Shown here: positions 10,258-20,431 of the stretch, piece after piece | Layout of the letters: each line of letters begins with the position of its first letter | Position numbering within the stretch: position 1 is the first letter of the stretch | Position numbers and translations under genes: made by a program | Assembly: GCF_000247695.1 (NCBI RefSeq) | Contig: NW_004624781.1 | Coordinates: 5,036,423 to 5,100,422 of the forward strand | Length of the DNA: 64,000 nt | Direction: 5' to 3' | Origin: Heterocephalus glaber | Lineage: Eukaryota > Chordata > Mammalia > Rodentia > Bathyergidae | The notes under the pieces: generated by a model | The model's input: only the letters and a program-made list of their open reading frames with translations | Told to the model about the DNA's origin: nothing | Database searches by the model: none

Positions 10258-10767
10258 ACTGCCCCGTCGGCCCGCCCCCGGCCTCCGCCCCGCTCCTGGC
10301 GCGCCGAGCTCCGCCCCAGGCACGCACAGCTGCGAGATGGGCACGTACCATTTAAATAATGGCGCCAAGCGGAGAGGTTTGACAGTTACTCCCCCGTCGG
10401 CTTCCCCACCCCCATTCTCGGCCGCCAGCGCCTCCGGGGAAGGGCCCCGGCTGGAGGGACGCTGGCCTGCGCCCCGCCCCCTCGCGACCCGCAGAACCTT
10501 TCGGCAAAGCTTCGTGGTCGCGGTCCGGGAGACAATACCGTCCCCTCCCCCAACCAGCGGGGCGTTGGGACGCCTGCCACCTGCGAGGCCCCGGGTGGGC
10601 CGAAAGTAACGACCCGTGACGTGGAAGGAGCACGTGAAGCAGTTCCAGGGTTGTTGGCATCGATCCTCAGGATAACGCGATGAGGTCGGCAAGGGAGAGG
10701 CCATTCCCGTGGCATAAACTCCCAGATGAAAGCTCGAAGAGGAAAACTGCCCTGTTACTGCTTAACA

Positions 10768-10871
10768 GATGAATTTCTGGGGACGGGGATTTACCTCAGT
10801 GGCACCGCGCTTGCCTCGAAAGCGCAAGGTCCTGAGCCCGATCCCCGGGAGAAAAAAAAGATGAAATCCTG
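10768..10871 (+). repeat. ID SINE just upstream of the CpG island
   Basis: ID body 10781-10850 and A tail to about 10859. GATGAATTTCTGG (10768-10780) and GATGAAATCCTG (10860-10871) form the duplication. It lies about 0.6 kb upstream of the PIAS1 start codon and carries pol III boxes. Confidence 0.85.
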
Positions 10872-10884
10872 AAGACCTCTGTCC

Positions 10885-11060
10885 ATGAACGTCTTTGATC
10901 CATCAAGTACTTATTTAGTGATTACCTGTTGCCCCTGTGCACTGAGAAATGGGACAAGGTCCCTGCCCTCCTGTCCCTCTCCAATTGGGGGGGGGGGGAG
11001 GCGCACAATGATCTGATAAAAATACAATCATAAACGGTGATGAATAGCAGGAGGGAGCAA
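10885..11060 (+). repeat. L2-like ancient LINE fragment
   Basis: The wording 'ACAAGGTCCCTGCCCTC...' followed by 'ACAATGATCTGATAAAAATACAATC' resembles the 3' part of L2. A G-run of 11 lies at 10987-10998. Confidence 0.45.
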
Positions 11061-11306
11061 AAGGTCCAATGAAAGAAAAAAAGATTTGGGAGGAGATGTG
11101 CTTGATCCTGGAAGGACTTTCTCCAGTTCATTTATATATACGTAGACTTGATGAAAGATATTTCATACTTTTTGGTCTCTTAAAATCCCATACCTCTGAC
11201 TCAGCCCCTGCTTTTTATACTGATCAACTGCCTTACAGTTCATGGAGAAAAATGGAAGGTATCAGACATGAATTCACTTACCTTGTCTTCATCAAAACTG
11301 CTCTTG

Positions 11307-11441
11307 CCAGGCATGGTGGCACACACCTGTACTGCCAGCACTGGGGAGGCTGAAGCAGGAGAATCGCTGAGAGTTCAAGGCCAACCTGAGCTACATAGTA
11401 AGTTCAAGGCCAGTCTGAACCACACCCTCTATCAAAAAGAA
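11307..11441 (+). repeat. B1 SINE with internal duplication
   Basis: GGCATGGTGGCACACACC head, and GTTCAAGGCCAACCTGAGCTA followed by GTTCAAGGCCAGTCTGAACC, give the duplicated B1 form. Confidence 0.85.
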
Positions 11442-12054
11442 AAAAGCCAGCTCTTATCTGCTCAGTGACACTTAACTTACTGTGCAGTGTCCCCATCTCC
11501 CAGAAGGCCAGCCCCTCTACCAGGGTGACCTAGATTCCTTTCACTCCCACATTCCTAAAGAGGTGACTCTTACAATTACCTTACTCTCCAACACAATTAG
11601 TTTTTCCCCCTCTGTTGGATCATTCTCATCACCATATAAACATCCTGAAATCCCTCTGATCTAAATGTGCCCCTACCCTGGATTCCAAGATCACCGCCAA
11701 CAACTGCCCTCTTTCTCTGCGGTCTGCATAAATTCTCAAAAAGATTTTTCTTCGCTCTCGGGGACTTGTTCCCGCTCCCCCTCTTCCTATTCACCTCTCA
11801 ACCTACCCTGATACAGCTTTGGCTTCCTTTGGTGGTGATCACTTACTGAGATTACTAATCATCTCGAGTTTCCAAAACCAATTATCAATTCCCTAGTCTA
11901 ATCAGAATTGACCTCAGGGAACTGCTAACAGTTGACCCCCTTCTTTCCTCTTGCAACATTTCCCCCTGAACTTTATTCCACATAACAGTGTCCTAAAACT
12001 ACTGTTTTCTCCAGGGCCTCATTTCCAATATCCTCTGCTGATTTTTTCCTCTTT

Positions 12055-12176
12055 GACTAAATCTTTATTTTGTTGTTGTTGTTTTTTGGTACCGGTGATC
12101 GAACTTGGTACCTTGTGCTTGCAAGGCAGGCATTGGAACCACTGAGCTAAATCCCTGGCCCTTGGCTAAATCTTTA
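12055..12176 (-). repeat. Young ID SINE with target-site duplication
   Basis: Minus-strand ID body 12088-12161 with poly(T) before it. GACTAAATCTTTA and GGCTAAATCTTTA flank it. Confidence 0.87.
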
Positions 12177-12262
12177 AATGTTGGCAGGCTCTAGGGCTCA
12201 GTACTTGTTCTCTATTATGCAATTCCTAAGTGATATTCAACTCTTTGTTTGGGTTTTTTGTT

Positions 12263-12395
12263 TTGTTTTTTTGAGACAGGATCTTACCATGTAGTTCAGG
12301 CTGATCTTGAATTCACTATGTAGCCCAGGCCTGCATCCTCCTGCCTCAGCCTCCAGAGTCCTTGGATTGCAGGTGTGCGCCACCACACCTGGCTT
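12263..12395 (-). repeat. B1 SINE with internal duplication
   Basis: Reverse-complement B1: TTTTTGAGACAGGATCTTA...TAGTTCAGGCTGATCTTGAA, then TAGCCCAGGCCTGCATCC and GCCACCACACCTGGC at the head. Confidence 0.82.
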
Positions 12396-12451
12396 CATTC
12401 AATTCCTTGACTTTATAAAATTATTATAAACAGCTAAGTTAGTTAAAATAT

Positions 12452-13165
12452 TATAGACAGACAGGGCTGGCCCTGGAGTCAATGCAGAAGAACATATTAC
12501 AACTGTGTCTGGAGACACATTGGTTGAAGGTCAAGCTTCAGGACAAGGAAAAATGACTACACCCATATACTTCCCCTAGGGATGAACAGCAGTGATTGAT
12601 ATTCTAAATAGGCATCAATCACCTTGGTGGGGGGACCAAAACCTCCCTATCCCATTCCTTCCCAGAAAATCCTTGTTCAAAGTATGCTTGCTGTGTGACT
12701 TGCTTCCCCATTTGATCCCCATTTAATCAATATTACCTAAGAGACTATACTCATAATCTTATTGGTTGACCATAGTTCTGTCCCACCTCATACCCACCTT
12801 GTGATTTTCCATTGGCTCGATAATACCTAAGTGACCATACTTGTAATCTTATTCGTTGACTATAGGTTTCTCCCACCTAATACCCACCTTATCTCGTGAT
12901 TTTGCTCCATAAAACTCCCTTGAGAAGTGGGGGCCCCAGGCAACTCACTTTTCGAGCCACCAACTTTTTGAGTCCCCTTCTGTCTCTCTTACACAGAAGC
13001 TATCTTTCCCTCAATAAATATTTCCTCCTCTTAACCTCTGTTGTTCCTAGGATTTATTCTTCAATTTTAGAGAACACAAACTCAGCATATTAGACATCTA
13101 ATAGGTTGGGAGTTACAGTATAATATTTCCCTTATGTCATTTGGAGGTCCTGTATCATCCCTATA
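12452..13165 (+). repeat. Solo LTR of a class I endogenous retrovirus
   Basis: This plus-strand copy is related over its whole length to the minus-strand LTR at 22644-23289. It has a TATA-like CATAAAA (12908-12914) and a poly(A) signal AATAAA (13013-13018). A U3 segment of about 90 bp is tandemly duplicated (12731-12820 and 12821-12905). No primer site or internal retroviral sequence follows, and L2 sequence resumes. The exact ends are uncertain by about 10 bases. Confidence 0.8.
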
Positions 13166-13575
13166 ATTGTACACCCTATATCATTATGACCTTAAAATCT
13201 CTCCAGCTTAGACCACTTCACCAAAAACCTAGATTCACAAATCCAATTGGCTACTTAATATCCCTACTCCATGTCTCATATTCATCAAAGAGATTTTACC
13301 CCAAATTTGCTCCTTCCCCAATATACTCACTGGCTGACACCATTATTCATTCAATTGTCCAAGACAAAAAGCTGGAAAACATCCTCGATTCCTCTCCTAC
13401 ATTGCCACATCCAATCCATCAGCCAGCTCAGCTGCCTGCCTCTACAAGCCTGTCAATTTCTCTGCGTCCTCACACCCATCAGCCTATTCCAGTCTGTCAT
13501 AGCCTCAAACCTGGACTCTGGGAGGACTACCAAACGTGATCCTTGTCACCTTTGTCTTCTTGGTATCATTACAAA

Positions 13576-13689
13576 GTGTATTTGGGGCCCGGGGATTTAG
13601 CTCAGTGGTTCTGGCGCCTGCCTCAAAAGTGCAAGTTCCTGAGTTTGATCCCAGATAACCCCCCACCTCTAAAAAAAAGGTGTATTTGG
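13576..13689 (+). repeat. Young ID SINE with target-site duplication
   Basis: ID body 13586-13662 with an irregular C/A-rich tail. GTGTATTTGG flanks it at 13576-13585 and 13680-13689. It is inserted near the start of the old LTR that follows. Confidence 0.85.
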
Positions 13690-14195
13690 TCTTCCTCCCT
13701 GATTCTTGGCACAGAACACCTAAAACCCTTGCAGTTTCCTACAGGAGCGTGGTTTGTTATGCACGTTCATAGATTCAGTCATCCCAGAGTTCATGCTAAC
13801 GAGTGAGGCAGGCTGGAGCCTCCAGATAGTTTGGGGTGGTGGCTACCCCACCCACACACACATACACATAAAAAGATTAGAGGGTAGGAACCCTCACCTG
13901 CCACCTCCAGGGAGAGAAGGAAGCTGGGAGTGGGGTTCCAAAGTCTTCCCCCAGAGACTCAAAGAGGGTCCAAAGTAGTAAGCTTGTGGAAGTGCTGGGG
14001 AAGATGGAGGGGGGCCCCGGAGCTCTGGCACCCTCCTTCCTGCCTCTTCAAACCTCTGGGCCTCTGTTCCTCAAAAGCCTCCATAATAAACTGGTGAACA
14101 TAAATCAAGTGCTCCCCTGAGTTCTATGAGTTGTGCGAGTGAATCATCAAACCTGAGAAGGGAATGGTAGGAACTCTTGAATTTGGAGGAATTTT
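13680..14195 (+). repeat. Ancient LTR (ERVL/MaLR-like, family not certain)
   Basis: TTGGTCTTCCTCCCTGATTC at the start and CCATAATAAACTGGTGAAC near the end (AATAAA at about 14086), followed by TTCTATGAGTTGTGCGAGTG, match an old mammalian LTR that I recognise but cannot name securely. Confidence 0.45.
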
Positions 14196-14269
14196 TTGAT
14201 TTGTTTTCTTTTGGGTTCTGCTGTACAATACGTACTGGAGATTCACACTAAGCTACGTCTCTACCTTTC

Positions 14270-14436
14270 TTGTTTGTTTGTTTGTTTGTTTGTTTTGAAA
14301 CAGGATCTCACTATGTAGTTTAGACTGGCCTTGAACTCACTATGTGGCCCAGGCTGGCCTCCAACTTGCAGCAATCTTCTTGCCTCAGCCTTCAGAGTGC
14401 TGGGATTACAGGTGTGCACTACCACACACCTGGCAA
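14270..14436 (-). repeat. B1 SINE with (TTTG)n
   Basis: A TTTG tetranucleotide run (14270-14294) replaces the poly(A) side. B1 with internal duplication is at 14295-14436. Confidence 0.82.
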
Positions 14437-14459
14437 GACCTATAGTTTAAAAAGAAGCT

Positions 14460-14548
14460 AGGAGAGGCAGGGTACACCTGATATCCAAGTGTAGTAGGAG
14501 GCTAAGATATGACAGAGGACCCTGGGCTCAATCCCCAGTGCTAAGAAA
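14460..14548 (+). repeat. Degenerate B1-dID fragment
   Basis: Shows AGTAGGAGGCTAAGA and GGGCTCAATCCCCAGTGCT; the middle is deleted. Confidence 0.5.
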
Positions 14549-14981
14549 ACAAAACCTTAGTACAGTAAATAGATTCCAACATTTTACAGAGATGAAATAG
14601 CAAGTACAACCCTGAAGGGAACAATGTAACTAGAGCCCTGATGCTGACTATCAAGACTTATTATAAATTGAAAATAATTAAATTATTCGATATCGGCACA
14701 AAGATAAATAGAACAATGGGCTGAGGAAAGAGTCCAGAGACTCCAGGGGAAAGGATGATCTTTTCAATAAGACATGTGGGTCAAAGGGATACCAGTTAAC
14801 AAAAATGAATCCTGAACTCCATTCATTTCTAATCATACAGAGAAATCCCAGATGAAGAATAAATCTGCACATAAAATATAACAAATCTGCATGAGATAAA
14901 ACAGATTATCTTCATGACCTTGAAGTAGACAGAGATTTCTTAAATAGGACATAAACAGTGTCAACCATAAAGAAAAGTGAG

Positions 14982-15248
14982 CTTGCTGTGGTGATACACT
15001 CCTGTAATGCCCCCTACCCCAGAAGCTGAGGCAGGAGGATTGCAAGTTCAAGGCCATTCTGAGCAACTTATCAAGACCCTGACTCAAAATAAGATATTTA
15101 AGGCCAGGTATGGTGGTGCACGCCTGTAGTCCCAGCATTTGGGAGGCTGAGGCAGGAGGACCACCTCTAGTTTAAGGCCAGCCTGGACTACACAGTGAGT
15201 TCAAAGCCAGCTTGAACTACATAGCAAGACCTATCTCAAAAAAAAGAG
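14982..15248 (+). repeat. Two head-to-tail B1 SINEs
   Basis: A B1 without duplication (14982-15095, the B1 part of B1-dID) is followed by a B1 with the internal duplication (15102-15246). Confidence 0.8.
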
Positions 15249-15288
15249 AAGGGAACAGGATTAGAAAAGTTTAAATAAAATTAAAATT

Positions 15289-15291
<3 letters not shown>

Positions 15292-15330
<39 letters not shown>

Positions 15331-15568
15331 CGGTCTGGCTATATAGTTCAGCCTGAACTTGCACTCACTATGTAGCCCAGGCTGGTCTCAAACTTGTGGT
15401 GATCCTCCTGCCTCAGCCTCCTGAATGCTGAGACTACAGGCGTCCGCCTCCACACCCGGCCAGATTCTTTCTTTGTATTTTTAAACTCATTTTGTCATTG
15501 CTGCCGTTGTTTTTGCAGTACTGGGGATAAACCCCAAGGCTTTCACACTGAACTGCATCCCCAGCCCT
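15292..15568 (-). repeat. (TC)n, B1 and ID half
   Basis: A TC dinucleotide run of about 18 units (15292-15329) abuts a minus-strand B1 (15330-15463). An ID half follows at 15515-15568. Confidence 0.75.
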
Positions 15569-15689
15569 ATTTTTATAGTATATTTTGCATACCAATGGAT
15601 GCAGCATTCTGGGGGTTTCTCATGGCACTTATTACAGTTTATAATTATTTCCTCCACTCATTTGTTTACTTCGTGCTGACATGCATCTG

Positions 15690-15815
15690 AGAGTAGATGC
15701 TACAAGGACAGAGTTCAGAGCCAGCTTGTTGTCACTGTGTCCCCAGCACTCAGAACATACGTGACACTGGACAGGAGCTCGGCAGATGCCATTTGAATGA
15801 ATTGCCTCCTTTGCT
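15690..15815 (+). repeat. L2 3'-end fragment
   Basis: CACTGTGTCCCCAGCACTCAG...GCAGATGCCATTTGAATGA resembles the L2 3' end. Confidence 0.5.
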
Positions 15816-15892
15816 ATCTTTTGGCTTCTGTTTCTTCACAGGCATGCAAGGAGATTTCATCTGCTGTCTCTACTTTTTAAAATTTTTTATTG

Positions 15893-16195
15893 TTCTTGGT
15901 ATTTAATCCAGGCTGGTTTTGAACTCACTATGTAGGGTGGTCTCAAACTTCCAGGCTGTGATTATAGTCATTGCCACCATGCCACCATGCCCAGAGGCCA
16001 ACTTCACTTCACAGTTTAATTAGCTGCGTGTAGGGTGGGGGATTTAGCTCAGTGGTTCCATACCTGCCTCACAAGTGCAAGGTCCCAAGTTTGATCCTCA
16101 ATACTAAAATAAATAAACAAATAAATAAATAGCCGGGTGTGTTGGTGCATGCTTACAATCCTAGCACTTGGGAGGCTGAGGCAGGAGGTTCACTT
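15893..16195. repeat. B1 fragment (minus), ID (plus), truncated B1 (plus)
   Basis: The minus-strand B1 remnant is 15893-15995, the ID 16033-16106 with an AAATA-type tail, and a plus B1 begins at 16131 but stops after GGCTGAGGCAGGAGG at about 16190, next to the broken retroviral LTR. Confidence 0.72.
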
Positions 16196-16204
16196 CCAAT
16201 GATG

Positions 16205-16344
16205 CTTCACTTCAACTAATGCACCTCCACCCACAGTTGTTATGTGTTCTCAGCTCCTGCACTAACTTCTTCAAGGGCCTATCCCTGTCTGACTGCCTAT
16301 AACGGTTCTACCTAACTTAACTGTCTATAGTATTCCCCCCTCTG
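16205..16344 (-). repeat. Polypurine tract and truncated 3' LTR
   Basis: On the minus strand AGAGGGGGGAA (16334-16344) precedes TATAGACAG and about 125 bp matching the start of the 5' LTR. The remaining LTR is missing and the sequence changes next to a truncated B1. Confidence 0.72.
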
Positions 16345-16395
16345 AAGAGGTACCCCTAACTGCCATGAGGGGGCAAGGAGCAATGACCATTCCGG

Positions 16396-17300
16396 CTACT
16401 TCTGCCTGAAGGGGGTCCTAGTTGTGATCGGCAGAAATACTCCACAGAGTTTATCTGAAGGCCCTCGATAGATGCCAAGGGTTCCTGTCTTGGATAGCGG
16501 TATAGCTTTAAGTCTACAGGAGACAAGGCCGAAGAAACAATTATGTATGCACGGACCAAATAACAAGATCAACAGGATTATTATGAATACAACCGACAAA
16601 AGTTTCCACCGAGAAGAGCCAGTAATAACCTCTCACAGAGAGGGTAAGGAGAAGGTCCAGGGAATTTCAGAATCGCCGTGGCATTAATCTGTTGTTTAAT
16701 ATCTTGAACTATCATCAAGATATCAGCAGAAGTATCAGGAATGTGCACACAACATTCAGCTTTTACAATTGCAAAAGTACTCCCCTGTTAGAATGTCTAA
16801 TGCCATCCGATTTTGGAGGACTGCTTGCCTCATTAATTTTACTTTTTCATTCAGGAGAGAGAGACAGGTCAAGGCATCCTTTAAGGCCTGTTGAGTATAG
16901 TTAGTCAAGGCTTCTATGTACTGCATGACATCCTCTAATCCTAGGGAAGGGATACAAACAGAAGCCAAATGATCATACCAGTGAAAGACACTTCTATACC
17001 ATTGATGTCACAGACTGGGTAAGTTTACAGGTTTGCTGATACTTTTGAGACTCCTGCCTTGTAACCACCCAAATCCCAGTTGCATCTCCCTATCCAAACA
17101 GGGGTTAGCCAGGGCCACAAATTGGTTTCACCGGACCAATGAGAGCCACTGGGGGCTTCCCATCTAATTGCAGGGCAATTAGACCAGTTTGTTGCAAACC
17201 AGTCTTGGACCGTAAAGTTATTGTGTGCATACACTGGTTGGCCGTGTCTAACCCAAGTATTTAGTAGAGTTAAGCCAATGAGAATAAGAGTGATTTCTCT
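16396..17300 (-). pseudogene. Retroviral env remnant, internally deleted
   Basis: Envelope gene of the relic. A hydrophobic leader-like segment (about 17240-17290) and a short surface-subunit part (17025-17234) remain. Most of the surface subunit, including any cleavage site and fusion peptide, is missing. The transmembrane-subunit ectodomain (16756-16968) keeps a leucine-rich helix with an L-Q-N-R core, the conserved region containing the gammaretroviral immunosuppressive-type segment. The C-X6-CC motif has lost its first cysteine (Phe) and lies beyond a frameshift. A membrane anchor and cytoplasmic tail follow (16396-16599). It is non-functional as read. Confidence 0.8.
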
Positions 17301-17339
17301 GTTCCCAGCATAAGGGGACTTTTCTACTAAGGTGTCCTA

Positions 17340-17840
17340 TAGTGAGGGTTAACCATTTGTAATCATCATCAGTACAAATATTGACTTTCTGTCCTTCACT
17401 GAGTGCTGAAGCCCTCATCAGAGCTATGATTCTGCTAGTTGAGCTCTAGTACCAGGAGCAATTGAGGAGCTTTTAAGTGTCTGATGTATCTGCCTTTGGG
17501 GTTTTCTTTATAAGGTGATAGAGCTGTAATCTCACCATATCTGTCATCCAAAGGTGACAAAAGCCTGTAATTCCTAGGAATTTCCTTAGCTGTTTTGAAG
17601 TCTTGGGCTGCAGGAAGGAAAATATTGGTTTAATATTTTCTTCCCTCAGCCTTCAGGTTCCCTTAGATATGATAAGGCCCAAGTATTTTACCTCAGGGCT
17701 GCAAAGTTGTGCCTTAGACCTAGAGACTGTACAACCTCTGTCTGCTAGAAAATTCAGCAGAGCACGTGTGCCTTGGCTAGAGAGCTCTTCTGAGGGGACA
17801 CGCAAGAGTACATTACCTACATATTGCAAGACTGTGACTT
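17340..17840 (-). pseudogene. RT palm/connection and RNase H remnant
   Basis: The catalytic YVDD position reads Y-V-G-N (17812-17823), so the two metal-binding aspartates are lost. Downstream follow 'VKYLGLIIS', a stop, then a 'KQLRKFLGI' thumb motif. RNase H-like sequence with a T-D pair follows at about 17350-17430. Integrase is absent and env begins directly after. Confidence 0.75.
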
Positions 17841-18107
17841 AGGAAAAACTACAGTATTTAAACAAGACAAAATATCTCTCCCCAGGAGAGGAACTGAACC
17901 TTCAGGCATAACTAAAAAGGAATGTATAAAAAGAAAGCTATCCCAGTTACAGCCTAAGGGTTGTGAGAAACAGTGAGTTAACTCTTCTCCAGTGACTCCT
18001 TTCACTGAGGAATGACAGATGGAAGGAAGGCCAGGGTTGAAAAGAAGGACCAAAAGACATGTGCCAGTGTCTAGCAATAGGCTGGTTTCTTTTCTCTCTA
18101 TACTCAT
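17817..18107 (-). pseudogene. Retroviral protease fragment
   Basis: Aspartic protease of the relic. The active-site triad D-T-G is intact at 18063-18071 and a G-R-D motif near the C-terminus matches the family. The frame is open for 96 codons, then runs out of frame into the reverse-transcriptase remnant. The junction at about 17835-17860 marks an internal deletion that removed the N-terminal half of RT. Confidence 0.82.
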
Positions 18108-18499
18108 GATTAGCCAGGGCTCCTCTGTGGAGATGACAGTTCGGCCAGAGGGAGAAAGCAGAGTGCCCCAGGGCCCTTCACTCTGGCTGGACCAGCTGGC
18201 AAGATGGGTCTGAGCTCAGGGGCCTTCACCTAAGAGGACTGTCTGACTTCCAGTGGTCACCTTTGAAATCAAGGCATGGCTCAGGGAGCTTCTTGTCATG
18301 ATGGTTCTTATCACAGTCCCTCCTAAAATGGCCTGGTTTTCCTCAGTGGTAGCAGTTAAGTTTAGTCATCAAGCTCTTCTTGGAGCCCAGAAAATCAGAC
18401 TTAGGGTCTATGCCTTTTAAGGTCACAACCAAGGCAGACATTTGGTTTTGGTTCCTTTGTTTTTTCCCTTTGGCTTTCTCCTGGTCTCAATTATAAAAT

Positions 18500-18611
18500 A
18501 CAGAGGAGGGGCTGGGATTTAGTTCAGTGGTTCTGCTGCCTGCCTCAAAAGCGAAAGGACCCAAGTTCCATCCCCGGTACCAAAAAAAAAACAACCAAAA
18601 AACTGAGGAGG
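18500..18611 (+). repeat. ID SINE inside gag
   Basis: ID body 18510-18580 and A-rich tail. ACAGAGGAGG and ACTGAGGAGG flank it. It postdates the retroviral insertion. Confidence 0.85.
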
Positions 18612-19767
18612 CAATTGTCACTAAAGTATCAAGTGAGCTATCTGGAGCAAAAGCCATCTTTTATAGTTTTTTTTTCCTAATATCTAAGGCTAAGTGGGTA
18701 ATAAATTTGTCTTTAATATGTCCTATTGAATCAGGAGCTAGGACTGTATATTTCATCAGTGCCACCTGTAAATGATCTAAGAAGGCAGAGGGGTTTTCAT
18801 CTATCTCCTGATGAATAGTTGACAATTTAAAATAAGTGCAGGGCTTAGTTCTTGTCCTCCTTGGACCTTCAAGAATACATGTGTGAAGATGTCTCCTAGT
18901 TCAGTCTCCCATCTGGTTGGTAGGCCAGTAGGGGTTTTGGGCAGGGACTGCTTGTGCTCCAGTGGGAACCAGCTGTTCCCTGACTACCTGTCTTCTGGCC
19001 TTCTAAAATTAACAGTATGATATTCATCCCCAAATGTAACTGCAGCTTGTATTGCCACTTGTCTCTCATTAGAAGTCAATGTTTGATTTAAAAGTAATGT
19101 TACATCATTCCAATCTAGTTCATAGGTCTGAGTAAGTCCTCTAAAGACTTCAGTGTACTTATCAGAGTCACCTGAAAACATTCCTAGATCTTGTTTGATC
19201 TGTTTTAGGTCACTGAGAGAAGAGGACACATGAACACAGGTAGTCCCATATTCACCATTCACTTCCTGTAAGGGGTACTGTCCTTGAGGGGCCTGAAAAA
19301 AATCAGCTAAGGATAGATATAGCCCCATAGAAGCATCAAGTATGGCTGGCCTTGAAGCCCCACCTTCAGGACCTGAAGGGAAAATAGGAGAAGTCTCAGA
19401 CTTAGTAATAGTGGGCAAGGTTTTAATTAAAGTGGCCTTGGAAACCTCATTCTTGGGTTCCAAAGGTGAAGAAAGAGTAGCCTCAGGCTCAGTGATAATG
19501 GATCCTTAAAGGCCTGAGGTATCTGGTTTTCCTGTGGTTTACACTTACATTTTGAACACACCTAAGGATTATTACTTAATCCAGAAAAAAGTCTGAACAT
19601 AAGGTAATTCTAACCAATTTACCTCTTTTTTACAGAACAATTCTAGTTGTGAAAGAGCATCATAATCAATACTTCTCTCTGTATGCCATTTTGGCTCTAG
19701 GGGGTAGGCAGGCCATGTGCAAGTGAAGAAAAATATTAAACCAATCTTTCTTAATATGTGAGGGTCA

Positions 19768-19890
19768 AACATTTTCCAATGGTTTTGTTTGGGGTTTTTT
19801 TGGTTTTTTTACAGGGGATCAAACTCGAGACCTTGTGCTTGCAAGGCAGGCACAGTGCCACTGAGCTAAACCCACGCCCACATTTTCCAA
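19768..19890 (-). repeat. ID SINE inside gag matrix region
   Basis: Minus ID at 19780-19878 flanked by AACATTTTCCAA and CACATTTTCCAA. Confidence 0.85.
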
Positions 19891-19898
19891 AGTTTAAG

Positions 19899-20079
19899 AA
19901 TACATTCCAAGGTGGGCATGGTGGCGCACACCTGTGATCTCAGCACTCAGGAGGCTGAGGCAGGAGGAGTGCCAGGAGTTCAAGGCCAGCCTAGGCTCCA
20001 TAGAGAGTTCAAGGTCAGCCTGAACTACATAGCAAGACCCTGTCTCAAAAATAAAACAAAACAAAATTAATACATTCCA
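19899..20079 (+). repeat. B1 SINE inside gag matrix region
   Basis: Full B1 with internal duplication (19911-20062). AATACATTCCA is duplicated on both sides. Confidence 0.87.
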
Positions 20080-20300
20080 GAGGAGTAAGAGATTTTGACA
20101 TTGAGTCTCCCATTTGAAAATATAAGAAAAAGAATTGGCGTCCCTTTAATTTCTACTGATTTTCATATCCTCAAGGTGTTCTCTGAGATGACCTACTCCA
20201 GAGCAGGTGCTTGCCACCTGGAGTGTAGAAGATAGGTCGGGTCAGATTAGCCACCTTTACTGGCTTGTGATCTACTCCAGAAACTCACACTCCTAATTCT

Positions 20301-20406
20301 AACAGGTGTTTCTTTGGTACCAGGGAGTGAACTCGGGACCTTGCGCTTTTGAGGCAGGCAGTGGCACCACTGAGCTAAATCTCTGGCCCATCTAGCAGGT
20401 GTTTCT
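20301..20406 (-). repeat. ID SINE in retroviral leader
   Basis: Minus ID 20314-20391 flanked by AACAGGTGTTTCT and AGCAGGTGTTTCT. Confidence 0.87.
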
Positions 20407-20431
20407 CAAAGCACAAGCTACAATTTGTTTC

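Larger units (their letters stand above)
9395..10690. promoter_or_regulatory. PIAS1: CpG island and TATA-less promoter of PIAS1
   Basis: This is the only long stretch in the window that is very GC-rich with undepleted CpG. It spans PIAS1 exon 1, about 0.7 kb of intron 1 and about 0.5 kb upstream. No TATA box is placed suitably for the minus-strand start. GC boxes, a YY1-type site over the start codon and an E-box (CACGTG, 10631-10636) are visible. Such promoters are usually broadly active and have dispersed start sites. Confidence 0.85.
11470..13560 (+). repeat. Long L2 (ancient LINE) copy, split by later insertions
   Basis: Segments 11470-12054, 12177-12250, 12396-12450 and about 13168-13560 read as one ancient LINE of L2 type. 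Examples are 'TCTAGGGCTCAGTACTTGTTC', 'AATCCAATTGGCTACTTAATA' and 'CACATCCAATCCATCAGCCAGC'. It is interrupted by an ID (12068-12161), a B1 (12263-12395) and a solo LTR (12452-13165). Its reading frames are broken. Confidence 0.5.
18200..20113 (-). pseudogene. Retroviral gag (matrix, capsid, nucleocapsid), broken
   Basis: Structural polyprotein of the relic. The start ATG at 20113 is followed by Gly2 (myristoylation position) and a matrix motif with S-L-T-P-L-E-C. A B1 (19911-20062) and an ID (19780-19878) cut the matrix region, which resumes at 19572-19772. Capsid runs through the open frame 18984-19463 and, after a frame break, the major homology region at about 18746-18822. An ID (18510-18601) separates this from nucleocapsid. 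A single CCHC zinc knuckle is at 18313-18354, where the second cysteine codon is a TGA stop. No functional product is possible. Confidence 0.85.

Noticed and set aside
9483..10259. N-terminally extended PIAS1 reading from position 10259
   Set aside because: The upstream codon at 10259 is GTG, not ATG, and lies in the GC-box array probably upstream of transcription. The ATG at 10154 has a strong context and matches the known N-terminus.
9272..10715. Many long overlapping open frames in the CpG island on both strands
   Set aside because: GC-rich sequence lacks stop codons by composition. The products are Pro/Arg/Gly/Ala-rich and overlap each other in several frames, and none shows a domain.
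13142..13160. TGGAGGTCC after the solo LTR as a primer-binding site
   Set aside because: The same block is present inside the end of the 5' LTR at 22.66 kb, and a better primer-site match (TGGAGGTTCCACC) follows that LTR. It is therefore LTR sequence, and the 12.45 kb element is a true solo LTR.
13141..13600. Two overlapping plus-strand frames of 109-132 codons
   Set aside because: They fall in ancient L2-type LINE sequence; the protein-like composition is a remnant or chance.
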